Origin: Sphingomonadales bacterium UBA2369 | Lineage (GTDB): Bacteria; Pseudomonadota; Alphaproteobacteria; Sphingomonadales; Sphingomonadaceae | Assembly: GCA_002344055.1 (NCBI GenBank) | Contig: DDTH01000014.1 | Span: 24,748 to 88,747 of the forward strand | Direction of reading: 5' to 3' | DNA length: 64,000 bases | In this document: positions 1 through 9,612 of the stretch, piece by piece | Layout of the letters: each line of letters starts with the position of its first letter | Position numbering within the stretch: position 1 is the first letter of the stretch | The notes under the pieces: generated by a model | The model's database searches: none | What the model was told of the DNA's origin: nothing | What the model saw: only the letters and a program-made list of their open reading frames with translations | Translations under genes and position numbers: made by a program

Positions 1-1
1 G

Positions 2-352
2 GAAGCGGGAGGGACGGTCTACACCGCCGCCGACGTCCGCACGCGCGGCATCGCGCGCCTGATCGAGACCGCGCTCGGCCAGCTCGACCATTGCGAGCGG
101 ATCATCGTCGATTTCGACATTGACGTGATCGACCGGGGGCAGTTTCCCGGCGCACCGGGCGCGCGGCCGGGCGGCATGCACGTGACCGATTTCTTCACAG
201 CCGCGCGCCTGCTGGCCGCCGAACCCAAGGTGCGGCTGGTCGATCTCACCGAATTCGATCCCAGCCTCGATCCGTCCGATCTGTCCGCGCTGACCGCCGG
301 GCGCTGGGTCGCGGAGATCCTCGCGGGCTACAAGATGCGGAGCGCGGCATGA
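2..352 (+). CDS. Ureohydrolase (arginase/agmatinase/formimidoylglutamase family), C-terminal part
   Basis: The gene enters the window already open and only its last 116 codons are seen. The translation has the family metal-binding stretch DFDIDVIDR followed by a PGAPGARPGGM segment, and later LTEFDPSLD. These match the SFDxDxxDP...PGxxxPGG and ExNP signatures of the dinuclear-manganese ureohydrolases, which hydrolyse guanidino or formimino groups to release urea or formamide. The remaining part cannot separate arginase, agmatinase and formimidoylglutamase. The stop overlaps the next start (ATGA), so the flavin reductase gene is probably co-transcribed. Confidence 0.85.
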   Translation, partial: EAGGTVYTAADVRTRGIARLIETALGQLDHCERIIVDFDIDVIDRGQFPGAPGARPGGMHVTDFFTAARLLAAEPKVRLVDLTEFDPSLDPSDLSALTAGRWVAEILAGYKMRSAA

Positions 353-843
353 GCGACGAGGACCAGCTGATCGGAGATTTCCGGCTGGCGATGCGGCGCG
401 TCGCTTCGACGGTGAACGTGATCAGCCTGACGGTAGACGGGCGGCCGATGGGCGTCACCGCGACCGCCGTTTCGTCCTTGTCGATGGACCCGCCGAGCCT
501 GCTCGTCTGCATCAACCGGGCCGCTTCGGTCCATGCCTCGATGTCCGACATGGAGGCATTCCGGGTGAATATCCTCCACCGCGATCAGGAGGAGATCGCC
601 AGCATGTTCGCCGATCGCAAGATGGAGAAATTGCGCTTCGTCGACGGCTGGGAACTGGGCGCGGACGAGCCACCGCGGCTGCTCGACGCGCAGGCTTCGG
701 TGCTGTGCCGCCGGATCGATTGCCACCAGTTCGGCACGCACAGCATCTTCATCGGCGTCATCGAGGATGTGCGGGTGCGCGACGACGTCTCGCCCTTGCT
801 CTACTGGAACGGCGTCTATGGAGGGATCAGCGAAGGGCTCTAA
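349..843 (+). CDS. Flavin reductase family protein (FMN-binding split barrel)
   Basis: This 164-residue protein has the layout of the flavin-reductase-like family (HpaC/DIM6/NTAB type). It reads FRLAMRRVASTVNVISL at the start, then GVTATAVSSLSMDPPSLLVCIN, which is the conserved flavin-binding loop, and ends with the HSIFIGVIEDV and LLYWNGVYGG segments. Such proteins reduce FMN or FAD with NAD(P)H, often for a partner monooxygenase, or bind FMN themselves. No monooxygenase lies next to it here. Its start overlaps the ureohydrolase stop by 4 bp, which indicates translational coupling. Confidence 0.85.
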   Translation: MSDEDQLIGDFRLAMRRVASTVNVISLTVDGRPMGVTATAVSSLSMDPPSLLVCINRAASVHASMSDMEAFRVNILHRDQEEIASMFADRKMEKLRFVDGWELGADEPPRLLDAQASVLCRRIDCHQFGTHSIFIGVIEDVRVRDDVSPLLYWNGVYGGISEGL

Positions 844-885
844 CGAGTCATGGTGCCGTCAGCCGAACGCGGCTAAGCCGCTGCG

Positions 886-1311
886 ATGCAAACAATCCTT
901 CTCGCCGCCTTGCTCGCGGCACAGCCCGCCACGACGCCCCCGATCGGCCAGCGCACCGGTACCCCGCAAAGCATGATGGCCGAAATGGGCCTCGCGCCCG
1001 ATCAGGACGACCTCGCCGAAGCGATTGCGGCCGCCGACGCCCATCCCCTCGGTTCGCGCGAAAATCCGGTGCGCGTCGGCGGGCCGGATGGCGAGCGGGC
1101 CTATATCGCGCGCTTGCGTTGCAGTGACGGCAATGCCCCGCGCGTCGGCCAGCGTGCGAATATGGGCGTCGGCGCCTTCGGATCGATCGTCGACGGCTAT
1201 CCGCTGGATTGCGGCAGCGCCGCCCCCGGCCAGACGATTCTGCTCATGGACATGTACCATGACGAGCATCGCGAGAATCGCGCCCCGCCGGGATTCACGC
1301 TCACCGAATAA
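886..1311 (+). CDS. Hypothetical secreted protein
   Basis: This 141-residue protein begins with a short hydrophobic leader (MQTILLAALLAAQPA), which suggests export. The rest is soluble, with two cysteines (LRCSDG and YPLDCGS) that could form one disulfide. I do not recognise a domain. The segment HPLGSRENPVRVGGPDGERAYIARLRC looks like a compact conserved core. It ends 13 bp before the convergent VOC gene. Confidence 0.65.
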   Translation: MQTILLAALLAAQPATTPPIGQRTGTPQSMMAEMGLAPDQDDLAEAIAAADAHPLGSRENPVRVGGPDGERAYIARLRCSDGNAPRVGQRANMGVGAFGSIVDGYPLDCGSAAPGQTILLMDMYHDEHRENRAPPGFTLTE

Positions 1312-1324
1312 TCGCAGGCGCCGG

Positions 1325-1717
1325 TCAGGCCGGCCCGATCCTGAAGGCGCAGAGCTTGTTTCCGTCCAGGTCGCGGAAATAGGCGCCGTAGAAGGCTTGC
1401 GGGCCTTCCTCGCCGCGCAGCCCGGGCGCGCCTTCGTCGCTGCCGCCGAGTGCGAGCGCTTTCGCGTGCAGGGCATCGACCTGATCGCGGGTTTCCACCG
1501 GGATCGCGGTCATATGACCGTTGCCCTTGTCGTGCGGCGCGCCGTCATACGGCTTGGTCACCGCGATGCCGGGCTTGTCCCAGCCGGTGCCCCACATGGT
1601 GAAACCGTTCTGCGGAAATTCCATGATCCGCTTGGCACCGAGGGTGCCGAGCAGATCGTCGTAAAAGCCCCTGGCCCGATCGATGTCGTTGGTGCCGAGC
1701 GTGACGTAGCCGATCAT
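1325..1717 (-). CDS. VOC (glyoxalase/bleomycin resistance) family protein
   Basis: This 130-residue protein starts MIGYVTLGTNDIDRARGFYD, the classic vicinal-oxygen-chelate opening, and ends with AYFRDLDGNKLCAFRIG, the usual metal-ligand/edge-strand motif. It is a single VOC module, which normally dimerises around a divalent metal. The substrate is unknown. A longer in-frame start exists upstream, but the ATG at 1717 matches the family start and overlaps the upstream DUF3617 stop as ATGA. The two genes therefore form a small operon. Confidence 0.88.
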   Translation of the reverse strand: MIGYVTLGTNDIDRARGFYDDLLGTLGAKRIMEFPQNGFTMWGTGWDKPGIAVTKPYDGAPHDKGNGHMTAIPVETRDQVDALHAKALALGGSDEGAPGLRGEEGPQAFYGAYFRDLDGNKLCAFRIGPA

Positions 1718-2238
1718 TTCGCCTTGTTCTCCGCTGCCGGAATCGCCGGTGCGGCGCTGCATTCGCCGGTGCGGCGGCCGCGAAGGGTCGATGCGATCTC
1801 GACATCCCCGTCGGTCGTCAGGCGCGTCTTGAGTTCCCGCTCAGCCTCGAAGGAATCCTCGGTGAACCGGCCGGTGATGGAATAAGCGACTTGTCCGGAA
1901 AGGCCGGTCCCGGTGCAGTCGATGCTGCCGTTGATCGATCCGTTGCGCACGAAGACATCGCTGCTGCCACGGCAGGTAAAGGCTTCGTCGGTAAACAACT
2001 CCGCCGGCGGCGTCCCGCCTTCGGGCACGCAGACGCTGCGGGTCGTGCTGTCGCCCTGCTTCGTATTGATCTTGGGAATGCCCTTGTCGGCCGCCTTGAA
2101 GTTGGTGACTTCGGCGGTGACTTCATACTGGCCCGGCTGCAACCGCTCTGCCTTGCCCTTCGCCTTATTCTCAGCTTCGCCGCCGCCGCACGCGGCCAGC
2201 GCCACGAGCGGTATCGCGCACAAATATGCCCACTTCAT
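1714..2238 (-). CDS. DUF3617-type lipoprotein
   Basis: This 174-residue protein carries a lipoprotein signal peptide with lipobox LAAC near residue 16. The segment LQPGQYEVTAEVTNF then matches the opening of DUF3617 proteins, and cysteines in RSVCVPEG, FTCRGS and IDCTGTG could form disulfides. It is probably a periplasmic lipid-anchored protein of unknown role. The ATG at 2238 is chosen because it starts the signal peptide; the open frame runs further upstream across the uvrB start. Only 55 bp separates it from divergent uvrB, so both promoters must lie in or near that gap. Confidence 0.78.
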   Translation of the reverse strand: MKWAYLCAIPLVALAACGGGEAENKAKGKAERLQPGQYEVTAEVTNFKAADKGIPKINTKQGDSTTRSVCVPEGGTPPAELFTDEAFTCRGSSDVFVRNGSINGSIDCTGTGLSGQVAYSITGRFTEDSFEAERELKTRLTTDGDVEIASTLRGRRTGECSAAPAIPAAENKAK

Positions 2239-2293
2239 CCTGCCTCTCCCTGTTGTTTTCGCCAAGCTAGCGCGCGCGCGCCGGAATGACCAT

Positions 2294-4504
<2,211 letters not shown>

Positions 4505-4603
4505 ACTGGTTGGCCCTGGTTGAACGAGGCCCAAATGCGCGCGATTCAATATGGCTGTATGACGGCGGTAACGACTGGCTCCAGAGGCAGCTAAGATACC
4601 GCC

Positions 4604-4969
4604 ATGGCTGACAATATTGACCCGGACAAAGATGTCCTCTATAAAGGACAAGGCTTTTCGCTGGAGCAATCCGACGATTTCGTCCGCTGGCTGAAGAAGC
4701 TGCGCGATCGCCAGGGGCGGCTGCGCATCCTGAAGCGGCTGCGGCGGTTGTCGGATGGGCAGTTCGGCGATTGCCAGCCGGTGGGCGCAGGCGTGCACGA
4801 GTTGCGCATGTTCTTCGGCCCCGGTTATCGCGTCTATTTCGCGCAGCGGGGTGATACCGTCATCCTGCTGCTGGCGGGCGGCGATAAGGACAGTCAGGCG
4901 GGCGACATCGCCCGCGCGAAGGCATTGGCGAAGGAGCTTGGTGTTGGGAACGAAGACGACCCCCTTTGA
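4604..4969 (+). CDS. RelE/ParE-superfamily toxin (HigB/Gp49-like addiction killer)
   Basis: This 121-residue protein contains the addiction-module killer core: FVRWLKKLRDRQGR, RRLSDGQFGDCQPVG, VHELRMFFGPGYRVYF and LLLAGGDKDSQAGDIARA. This family (Gp49-like, HigB type) cleaves mRNA at the ribosome and is neutralised by the antitoxin encoded immediately downstream. The toxin comes first and overlaps the antitoxin by 29 bp, the usual order for higBA-type pairs. About 18 extra residues precede the core. An inverted repeat, GGCGGTA (4564-4570) and TACCGCC (4597-4603), brackets the leader and touches the start codon. Confidence 0.9.
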   Translation: MADNIDPDKDVLYKGQGFSLEQSDDFVRWLKKLRDRQGRLRILKRLRRLSDGQFGDCQPVGAGVHELRMFFGPGYRVYFAQRGDTVILLLAGGDKDSQAGDIARAKALAKELGVGNEDDPL

Positions 4970-5234
4970 TCCCGCCGACTATCTGTCGTCCGAGGACGAC
5001 ATCCTCGATTATCTGAAAATCTGGATGGAGGACGGATCGCCACAGGAAATCGCCCGCGCCATCGGCGATGTCGCGCGGTCCAAGGGCATGAGCGAGGTTG
5101 CGCGCAAGGCGGGCGTGGGCCGCCAAGCGCTGTACAATGCGCTTTCGGTGAATGGGAACCCGACGCTGGAGACTTTGGTCGGCGTGCTGGACGCGCTAGG
5201 ACTCGAGCTGACCGTCCAGAAGCGCGCCGCCTAA
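4941..5234 (+). CDS. Addiction-module antitoxin (HigA-like, HTH)
   Basis: This 97-residue protein follows the toxin. Its C-terminal half is an XRE-like helix-turn-helix, GMSEVARKAGVGRQALYNALS then NPTLETLVGVLDALGLEL, as in the antidote partners of Gp49-type toxins. It should bind the toxin and repress the shared promoter. The GTG at 4941 is preferred because AAGGAG (4931-4936) lies just upstream; TTG at 4944 is also possible. The gene overlaps the toxin end and its stop touches the convergent DUF1761 gene. Confidence 0.88.
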   Translation: MLGTKTTPFDPADYLSSEDDILDYLKIWMEDGSPQEIARAIGDVARSKGMSEVARKAGVGRQALYNALSVNGNPTLETLVGVLDALGLELTVQKRAA

Positions 5235-5632
5235 CCCATCGCCCCGATGATCGCGCCCATGATGGTGAATTGCAGGACGAAATAGCCGCCGTTGATCAGC
5301 CACAGGCCGAGGGGGCGGCGTTCGAAGAAATAGTTGAGGCCCAGGCTCGCCGCGACAATGGCGAGGCCGATGCCGAAGCCGGCACTGGCCGCGTCCTGCA
5401 CTTCGCTGACGCGCCCTTCGAACAGCAAGGCGAGCATGAATGCGGCAATCAGCGCGCACACGAATGCCCCGCCGAAGATCACGCCGGCATTGCCGCTCTT
5501 GAGCTTCTCCTCGCTCTGGCCGCTGAGCGCCATCCATTTGTTCGCGAACAGCATCGGCGAATACCACAGGCCGCCGAGCACAAAGGCCGAAAGCGCCGCG
5601 AGTGCGACGGCGAGGTAATTGACGTCAGGCAT
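5231..5632 (-). CDS. DUF1761 family membrane protein
   Basis: This 133-residue protein has about four hydrophobic segments: VNYLAVALAALSAFVLGGLWY, VIFGGAFVCALIAAFMLALL, GFGIGLAIVAASLGLNYFF and LWLINGGYFVLQFTIMGAIIG. The FVLGGLWYSPMLFANKWM region is the mark of DUF1761. Function is unknown. The ATG at 5632 has a GGGGGA stretch upstream and starts the first membrane helix; a longer frame start at 5671 is less likely. Its last 4 bp overlap the convergent antitoxin gene. Confidence 0.82.
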   Translation of the reverse strand: MPDVNYLAVALAALSAFVLGGLWYSPMLFANKWMALSGQSEEKLKSGNAGVIFGGAFVCALIAAFMLALLFEGRVSEVQDAASAGFGIGLAIVAASLGLNYFFERRPLGLWLINGGYFVLQFTIMGAIIGAMG

Positions 5633-5698
5633 GATCAGTCCCCCGATTGAAGCCGCGAGTTGAACGATCAATCAAGCGGATTGTCAAGCCGGATCGGA

Positions 5699-7360
5699 TC
5701 AGCGGCCCGCGCTGCGCTCCCAGACCTTCGCGCCACCCACCCAGGTCTCCAGCACCTGCGTGTCGCGGATGCGGCGCTGGTCGGGTTCGGTCATCACGTC
5801 GCGGTCGATGATGATGAAATCGGCGTGGCGGCCGGGGAGGAGCTGGCCGATCCGGCCTTCCGCGAAGCCGGCATAAGCGGCGGTACGGGTGAAGGCGTCG
5901 AGCGCTTCGACGATGGTCACGCGCTGGGTGGGGAGCCAGCCGCCGGGCGGGCGCCCCTGCGCGTCCTCGCGGCTGATCGCGGCGGCGAGGCCGTGAAAGG
6001 GGTTGGGGCTTTCCACCGGGAAATCGCTGCCGAAGGCCAGGCGCGCGCCATTGTCGAGCATGCCGCGCCAGGCATAGGCGCCCTGCAGCCGCGGCAGGCC
6101 CATGCGCGCTTCGGCCATATGCATGTCGCTGGTCTGGTGGACCGGCTGCATCGAGGCGATGATGCCATTGCGTCCGAAGCGGGCGAGATCGGCCGGATCG
6201 ACGATCTGGGCATGTTCGACGCGCCAGCGCCTGTCGCCCGGAAAGCGCCGCGCCAGATCCTCGATCGCCGACAGCAATTGCGCGTTCGCGGCGTCGCCAA
6301 TGGCGTGCACGGCGACCTGCAGGCCGTTGGCGGCGGCGGCTTCCATCTGTTGCCTGATCTGTGCGTCGGTCAGGAAGCCGAGGCCGTGATTGCCATGGGC
6401 GTCGAGATAATCCTCCTTCAGCCATGCCCCGCGCGAGCCGAGCGCGCCGTCCGAATAGACCTTGATGCCGACGATCCGCAGCCGGTCCTCCGGCGTCCAT
6501 TCGGTCGGCCGGCGCAGGGCGTCCGTCCAGCGCGGATCGGAGCTGCTCAGGTAAGACAGGATGCGAAGCCGCGATTCTCCGGCGGCGATAGCGCGGATCA
6601 TCGCCTGATAGTCCGTCATCGTCGTGCCCATGTCGGCAGCGGTGGTGATGCCGACCGAGAAGAGGAGGCGCTGGCTTTCGGCGAGCGCCCGGTCGAGAAA
6701 CGCTTGCGTCGGCGGCGGCACGTGGCGGTCGATCAGCCCTTCCGCGGCATCAACGAAAATGCCGGTCGGGCGGCCACTTGCGTCGCGCTCGATCCGGCCG
6801 CCGCCCGGCGATTGCGTGTCGTTCGTAATGTTGGCGGCGCGCATCGCGGCGCCGTTCGCCCAGCCGGCATGGCCGTCGACGCGGCTGAGCCAGACGGGCC
6901 GGTCGCCGACCACGGAGTCGAGGTCGGCAGCGGTCGGGAAGCGGCCGAGATTCCACCTTTCCTGATTCCAGCCGCGGCCGATGATCCAGGGCAGGCCGGG
7001 ATTGGCGGCGGCATAGTCGCGAATCCGCGCCTGGGCCTCGGCAAGGCTGTTCGTGTCGCTGAGATCGAGTTGCAGCGCAGCGACGCCCAGCCCCATGACA
7101 TGGCCGTGCGCGTCGATCAGGCCGGGCAGCATCGTGCGCCCGCCCATGTCGATCGTCCGCTCGACGCGATAGGCCGGGTTCGGCTCCTCCTGGTGGATGC
7201 TCATGATCTTGCCGTCGCCGCCGATCACGAGGCCGCGGAAGCGGATCAGCGAGCCGTCGTTACCGATCGTATAGCCGTTCACGTTCGTGATGACGGTCTG
7301 GGCGGAGGCGGGCGCGGCGAGCGCGATCAGGCCGAGGAGGCCGAACAGGAAGCGGATCAT
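5699..7360 (-). CDS. Exported amidohydrolase (YtcJ-like)
   Basis: This 553-residue metal-dependent hydrolase has a cleavable signal peptide ending near PASAQ. The amidohydrolase motif LPGLIDAHGHVMG supplies two metal-binding histidines. Other family marks are IGRGWNQERW, DGHAGWANGAA, IKVYSDGALGSRGAWL, AVHAIGDAANAQLL, WRVEHAQIV and FGSDFPVESPNP. This layout fits YtcJ/NfdA-type amidohydrolase_3 proteins, whose natural substrates are mostly unknown. The signal peptide indicates a periplasmic enzyme. It is divergent from the threonine ammonia-lyase gene, with 57 bp between them. Confidence 0.9.
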   Translation of the reverse strand: MIRFLFGLLGLIALAAPASAQTVITNVNGYTIGNDGSLIRFRGLVIGGDGKIMSIHQEEPNPAYRVERTIDMGGRTMLPGLIDAHGHVMGLGVAALQLDLSDTNSLAEAQARIRDYAAANPGLPWIIGRGWNQERWNLGRFPTAADLDSVVGDRPVWLSRVDGHAGWANGAAMRAANITNDTQSPGGGRIERDASGRPTGIFVDAAEGLIDRHVPPPTQAFLDRALAESQRLLFSVGITTAADMGTTMTDYQAMIRAIAAGESRLRILSYLSSSDPRWTDALRRPTEWTPEDRLRIVGIKVYSDGALGSRGAWLKEDYLDAHGNHGLGFLTDAQIRQQMEAAAANGLQVAVHAIGDAANAQLLSAIEDLARRFPGDRRWRVEHAQIVDPADLARFGRNGIIASMQPVHQTSDMHMAEARMGLPRLQGAYAWRGMLDNGARLAFGSDFPVESPNPFHGLAAAISREDAQGRPPGGWLPTQRVTIVEALDAFTRTAAYAGFAEGRIGQLLPGRHADFIIIDRDVMTEPDQRRIRDTQVLETWVGGAKVWERSAGR

Positions 7361-7417
7361 GGGTGGTGCGTAAGCCTTATTTGCGCCGCATTCCAGATGG
7401 GGCTAGGACCGCCGTCC

Positions 7418-8659
7418 ATGGCCAGTCCCGCCGCTACGGTATCCGCGCTTCCCGTCACGCTCGCTGACATTCAGGCCGCTGCAGAGCGGATCAGGGGGCA
7501 GGTCGTCCGTACCCCCATGCTGCTCAGCGAGACCCTGTCCGAGCGGACCGGCGCGACCGTCTATGTGAAGCTCGAGAATCTGCAATTCACCGGCGCCTAC
7601 AAGGAACGCGGCGCGCTCAACCGGCTGTTGCTGATGGGCGAGGAGCAGCGGGCGAGGGGCGTGATCGCGGCATCGGCCGGCAATCACGCGCAGGCGCTCG
7701 CTTATCACGCCCGCCGGCTCGGCGTACCCGCCACCATCGTCATGCCGGCGCCGACGCCCTCCGTGAAAGTCTCGCAGACCGAACGGCATGGCGCGGAAAT
7801 CGTGCTGGAAGGGGAGACGTTCGACGAGGCCTTCGCACACGCAGTGAAGCTCCGGGAGGAACGCGGCCTGACCTTCGTGCCGCCATTCGACAATGAGATG
7901 ATCGTCGCGGGGGCGGGCACGGTCGGGATCGAGATGCTGGAGGAGGTGCCCGATCTCGACGTGCTGGTCGTGCCGATCGGCGGCGGCGGGCTGATCGCCG
8001 GGGTGGCGATCGCGGCGAAGGCGATCCGGCCGGACATCGAAGTGATCGGCGTCCAGGCCGAGCTCTTCCCGTCCATGTATGCGAAGATCGAGGGCAAGGC
8101 CTTGCCCTGCCTGGGCGACACGATCGCCGAAGGGATTGCGGTCAAACGGCCCGGCAAGATTACCGGCGAGATCGTCGACGCCCTGGTCGACGAGATCATG
8201 CTGGTGTCGGAGCGCGACCTGGAGACGGCGGTCGCCCTGCTGATCCAGCTGGAACGCACCGTGGCGGAAGGTGCCGGCGGGGCCGGGCTAGCAGCGCTGC
8301 TCGCAGACCCGGAGCGCTTTCGCGGGCGCAAATGCGGAGTCGTCGTCACCGGCGGCAATATCGACACGCGCCTGCTCGCCACCGTCCTGCTGCGCGACCT
8401 CGCCCGGCAGGGGCGGATGACCCGGCTGCGCATCCAGATACACGACCGGCCCGGCGCGATGTTCGGGGTTGTCCGGATGTTCGAGAAGAACCGGGTCAAC
8501 ATCATCGAAATCAACCATCAGCGTGTCTTCACGAAATTGCCCGCGAAGGATGCGTTCATCGAGATCGAGTGCGAGGCGCGCGACGTGGGGCAGCTGGACA
8601 AACTGGTCGCCGACATTCGCGCCGAGGGGTTGAAGGTCGAGCCGGTAGAGATTGCCTGA
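7418..8659 (+). CDS. ilvA: Threonine ammonia-lyase with ACT domain
   Basis: This 413-residue PLP enzyme deaminates threonine to 2-oxobutanoate, the entry to isoleucine synthesis or threonine breakdown. Lys62 in GAYKERGA is the expected PLP Schiff-base lysine, ASAGNHAQA follows it, and the glycine-rich phosphate loop PIGGGGLIAG is present. A single C-terminal ACT domain begins near residue 335 (IQIHDRPGAMFGVVRMF). One ACT domain and this length fit the shorter catabolic-type class better than long two-domain IlvA. The ATG at 7418 follows GGGG and fits; the frame is open far upstream but only as a shadow of the amidohydrolase gene. Confidence 0.92.
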   Translation: MASPAATVSALPVTLADIQAAAERIRGQVVRTPMLLSETLSERTGATVYVKLENLQFTGAYKERGALNRLLLMGEEQRARGVIAASAGNHAQALAYHARRLGVPATIVMPAPTPSVKVSQTERHGAEIVLEGETFDEAFAHAVKLREERGLTFVPPFDNEMIVAGAGTVGIEMLEEVPDLDVLVVPIGGGGLIAGVAIAAKAIRPDIEVIGVQAELFPSMYAKIEGKALPCLGDTIAEGIAVKRPGKITGEIVDALVDEIMLVSERDLETAVALLIQLERTVAEGAGGAGLAALLADPERFRGRKCGVVVTGGNIDTRLLATVLLRDLARQGRMTRLRIQIHDRPGAMFGVVRMFEKNRVNIIEINHQRVFTKLPAKDAFIEIECEARDVGQLDKLVADIRAEGLKVEPVEIA

Positions 8660-8785
8660 GCCTCCGTCCCGAAGCGGTACGGCCGCTTCCTGTTGGGGAT
8701 AAGCGGGCGTCAACCGCTTTTCATGTGGCCAGCACCGCCGCATAAGAAGGCTTGGGTCGGCAGCAATTTTCCGGGGCATTGGGGT

Positions 8786-9544
8786 TTGAGCGCACCATTT
8801 CGCTTTCCGCGCTTCTTCGTGACGACGCCGTCACCTTGTCCGTACCTGCCGGGCAAGACGGAGCGGAAGGTCTTCACCGAGCTGAATGGCGGCCATGCCG
8901 ACGAGCTGAACGATGCGCTCGGCCGGATCGGCTTCCGGCGCAGCCAGAATGTCGCTTACCGGCCCAGCTGCCTGAATTGCGCCGCCTGCGTTTCGGTGCG
9001 CGTGGTCGCGGCGGAATTTCAGGCGAGCACCAGCCAGCGCCGCACGCTGAAGCGCAATGCCGATCTTGAGGTCAGTGCCTGCAAGCCATGGGCGACCAGC
9101 GAGCAATATCGCCTGCTGCGCCGCTATCTCGCCGCGCGCCACCCGACCGGCGGCATGGTCGACATGGACGAGAGCGATTTCGCCGACATGGTCGAACAGA
9201 GCCCGGTCCGCACCTTCATCGTCGAATATCGCGAGCCATCGGTGGACGGCCGGCCCGGCAAGCTGGTCGGCGCCTGCCTGACCGATCAGCAGGCGGACGG
9301 GCTGTCGATGATCTACAGCTTCTTCGATCCCGATTCCGACCGGCCGGGACTCGGCACCTACATCATCATGGATCACATCGTCCGCGCCGGGCGGGCGGGG
9401 CTGCCCTATGTCTATCTGGGCTATTGGGTCGAGGATTCGCGGCGCATGGCCTACAAGGCGCGCTTCCGGCCGCTGGAGAAGCTCGGCCCCTCGGGCTGGC
9501 ACCGTTTCGATCCCGAGCAGCGCGAATTGCCGCTGCCGCTCTGA
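8786..9544 (+). CDS. bpt: Bpt-type aminoacyl-tRNA--protein transferase
   Basis: This 252-residue member of the arginyl/leucyl-transferase family moves an amino acid, leucine in characterised Bpt enzymes, to acidic N-termini and so marks proteins for ClpAP degradation. Family marks are FVTTPSPCPYLPG, YRPSCLNCAACVSVR with its cysteine cluster, and LPYVYLGYWV. The open frame extends 31 codons upstream, but homologous proteins begin at SAPFRFPRFF. A TTG at 8786 preceded by GGGG is therefore the likely start. It does not appear to be linked to its neighbours. Confidence 0.88.
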   Translation: MSAPFRFPRFFVTTPSPCPYLPGKTERKVFTELNGGHADELNDALGRIGFRRSQNVAYRPSCLNCAACVSVRVVAAEFQASTSQRRTLKRNADLEVSACKPWATSEQYRLLRRYLAARHPTGGMVDMDESDFADMVEQSPVRTFIVEYREPSVDGRPGKLVGACLTDQQADGLSMIYSFFDPDSDRPGLGTYIIMDHIVRAGRAGLPYVYLGYWVEDSRRMAYKARFRPLEKLGPSGWHRFDPEQRELPLPL

Positions 9545-9612
9545 TTGCGCGTCAGCCTTCGTTCACCGCCCGTCACGAATTATAGCGGTTCGACAGGGTG
9601 GGGAGTGCATTG

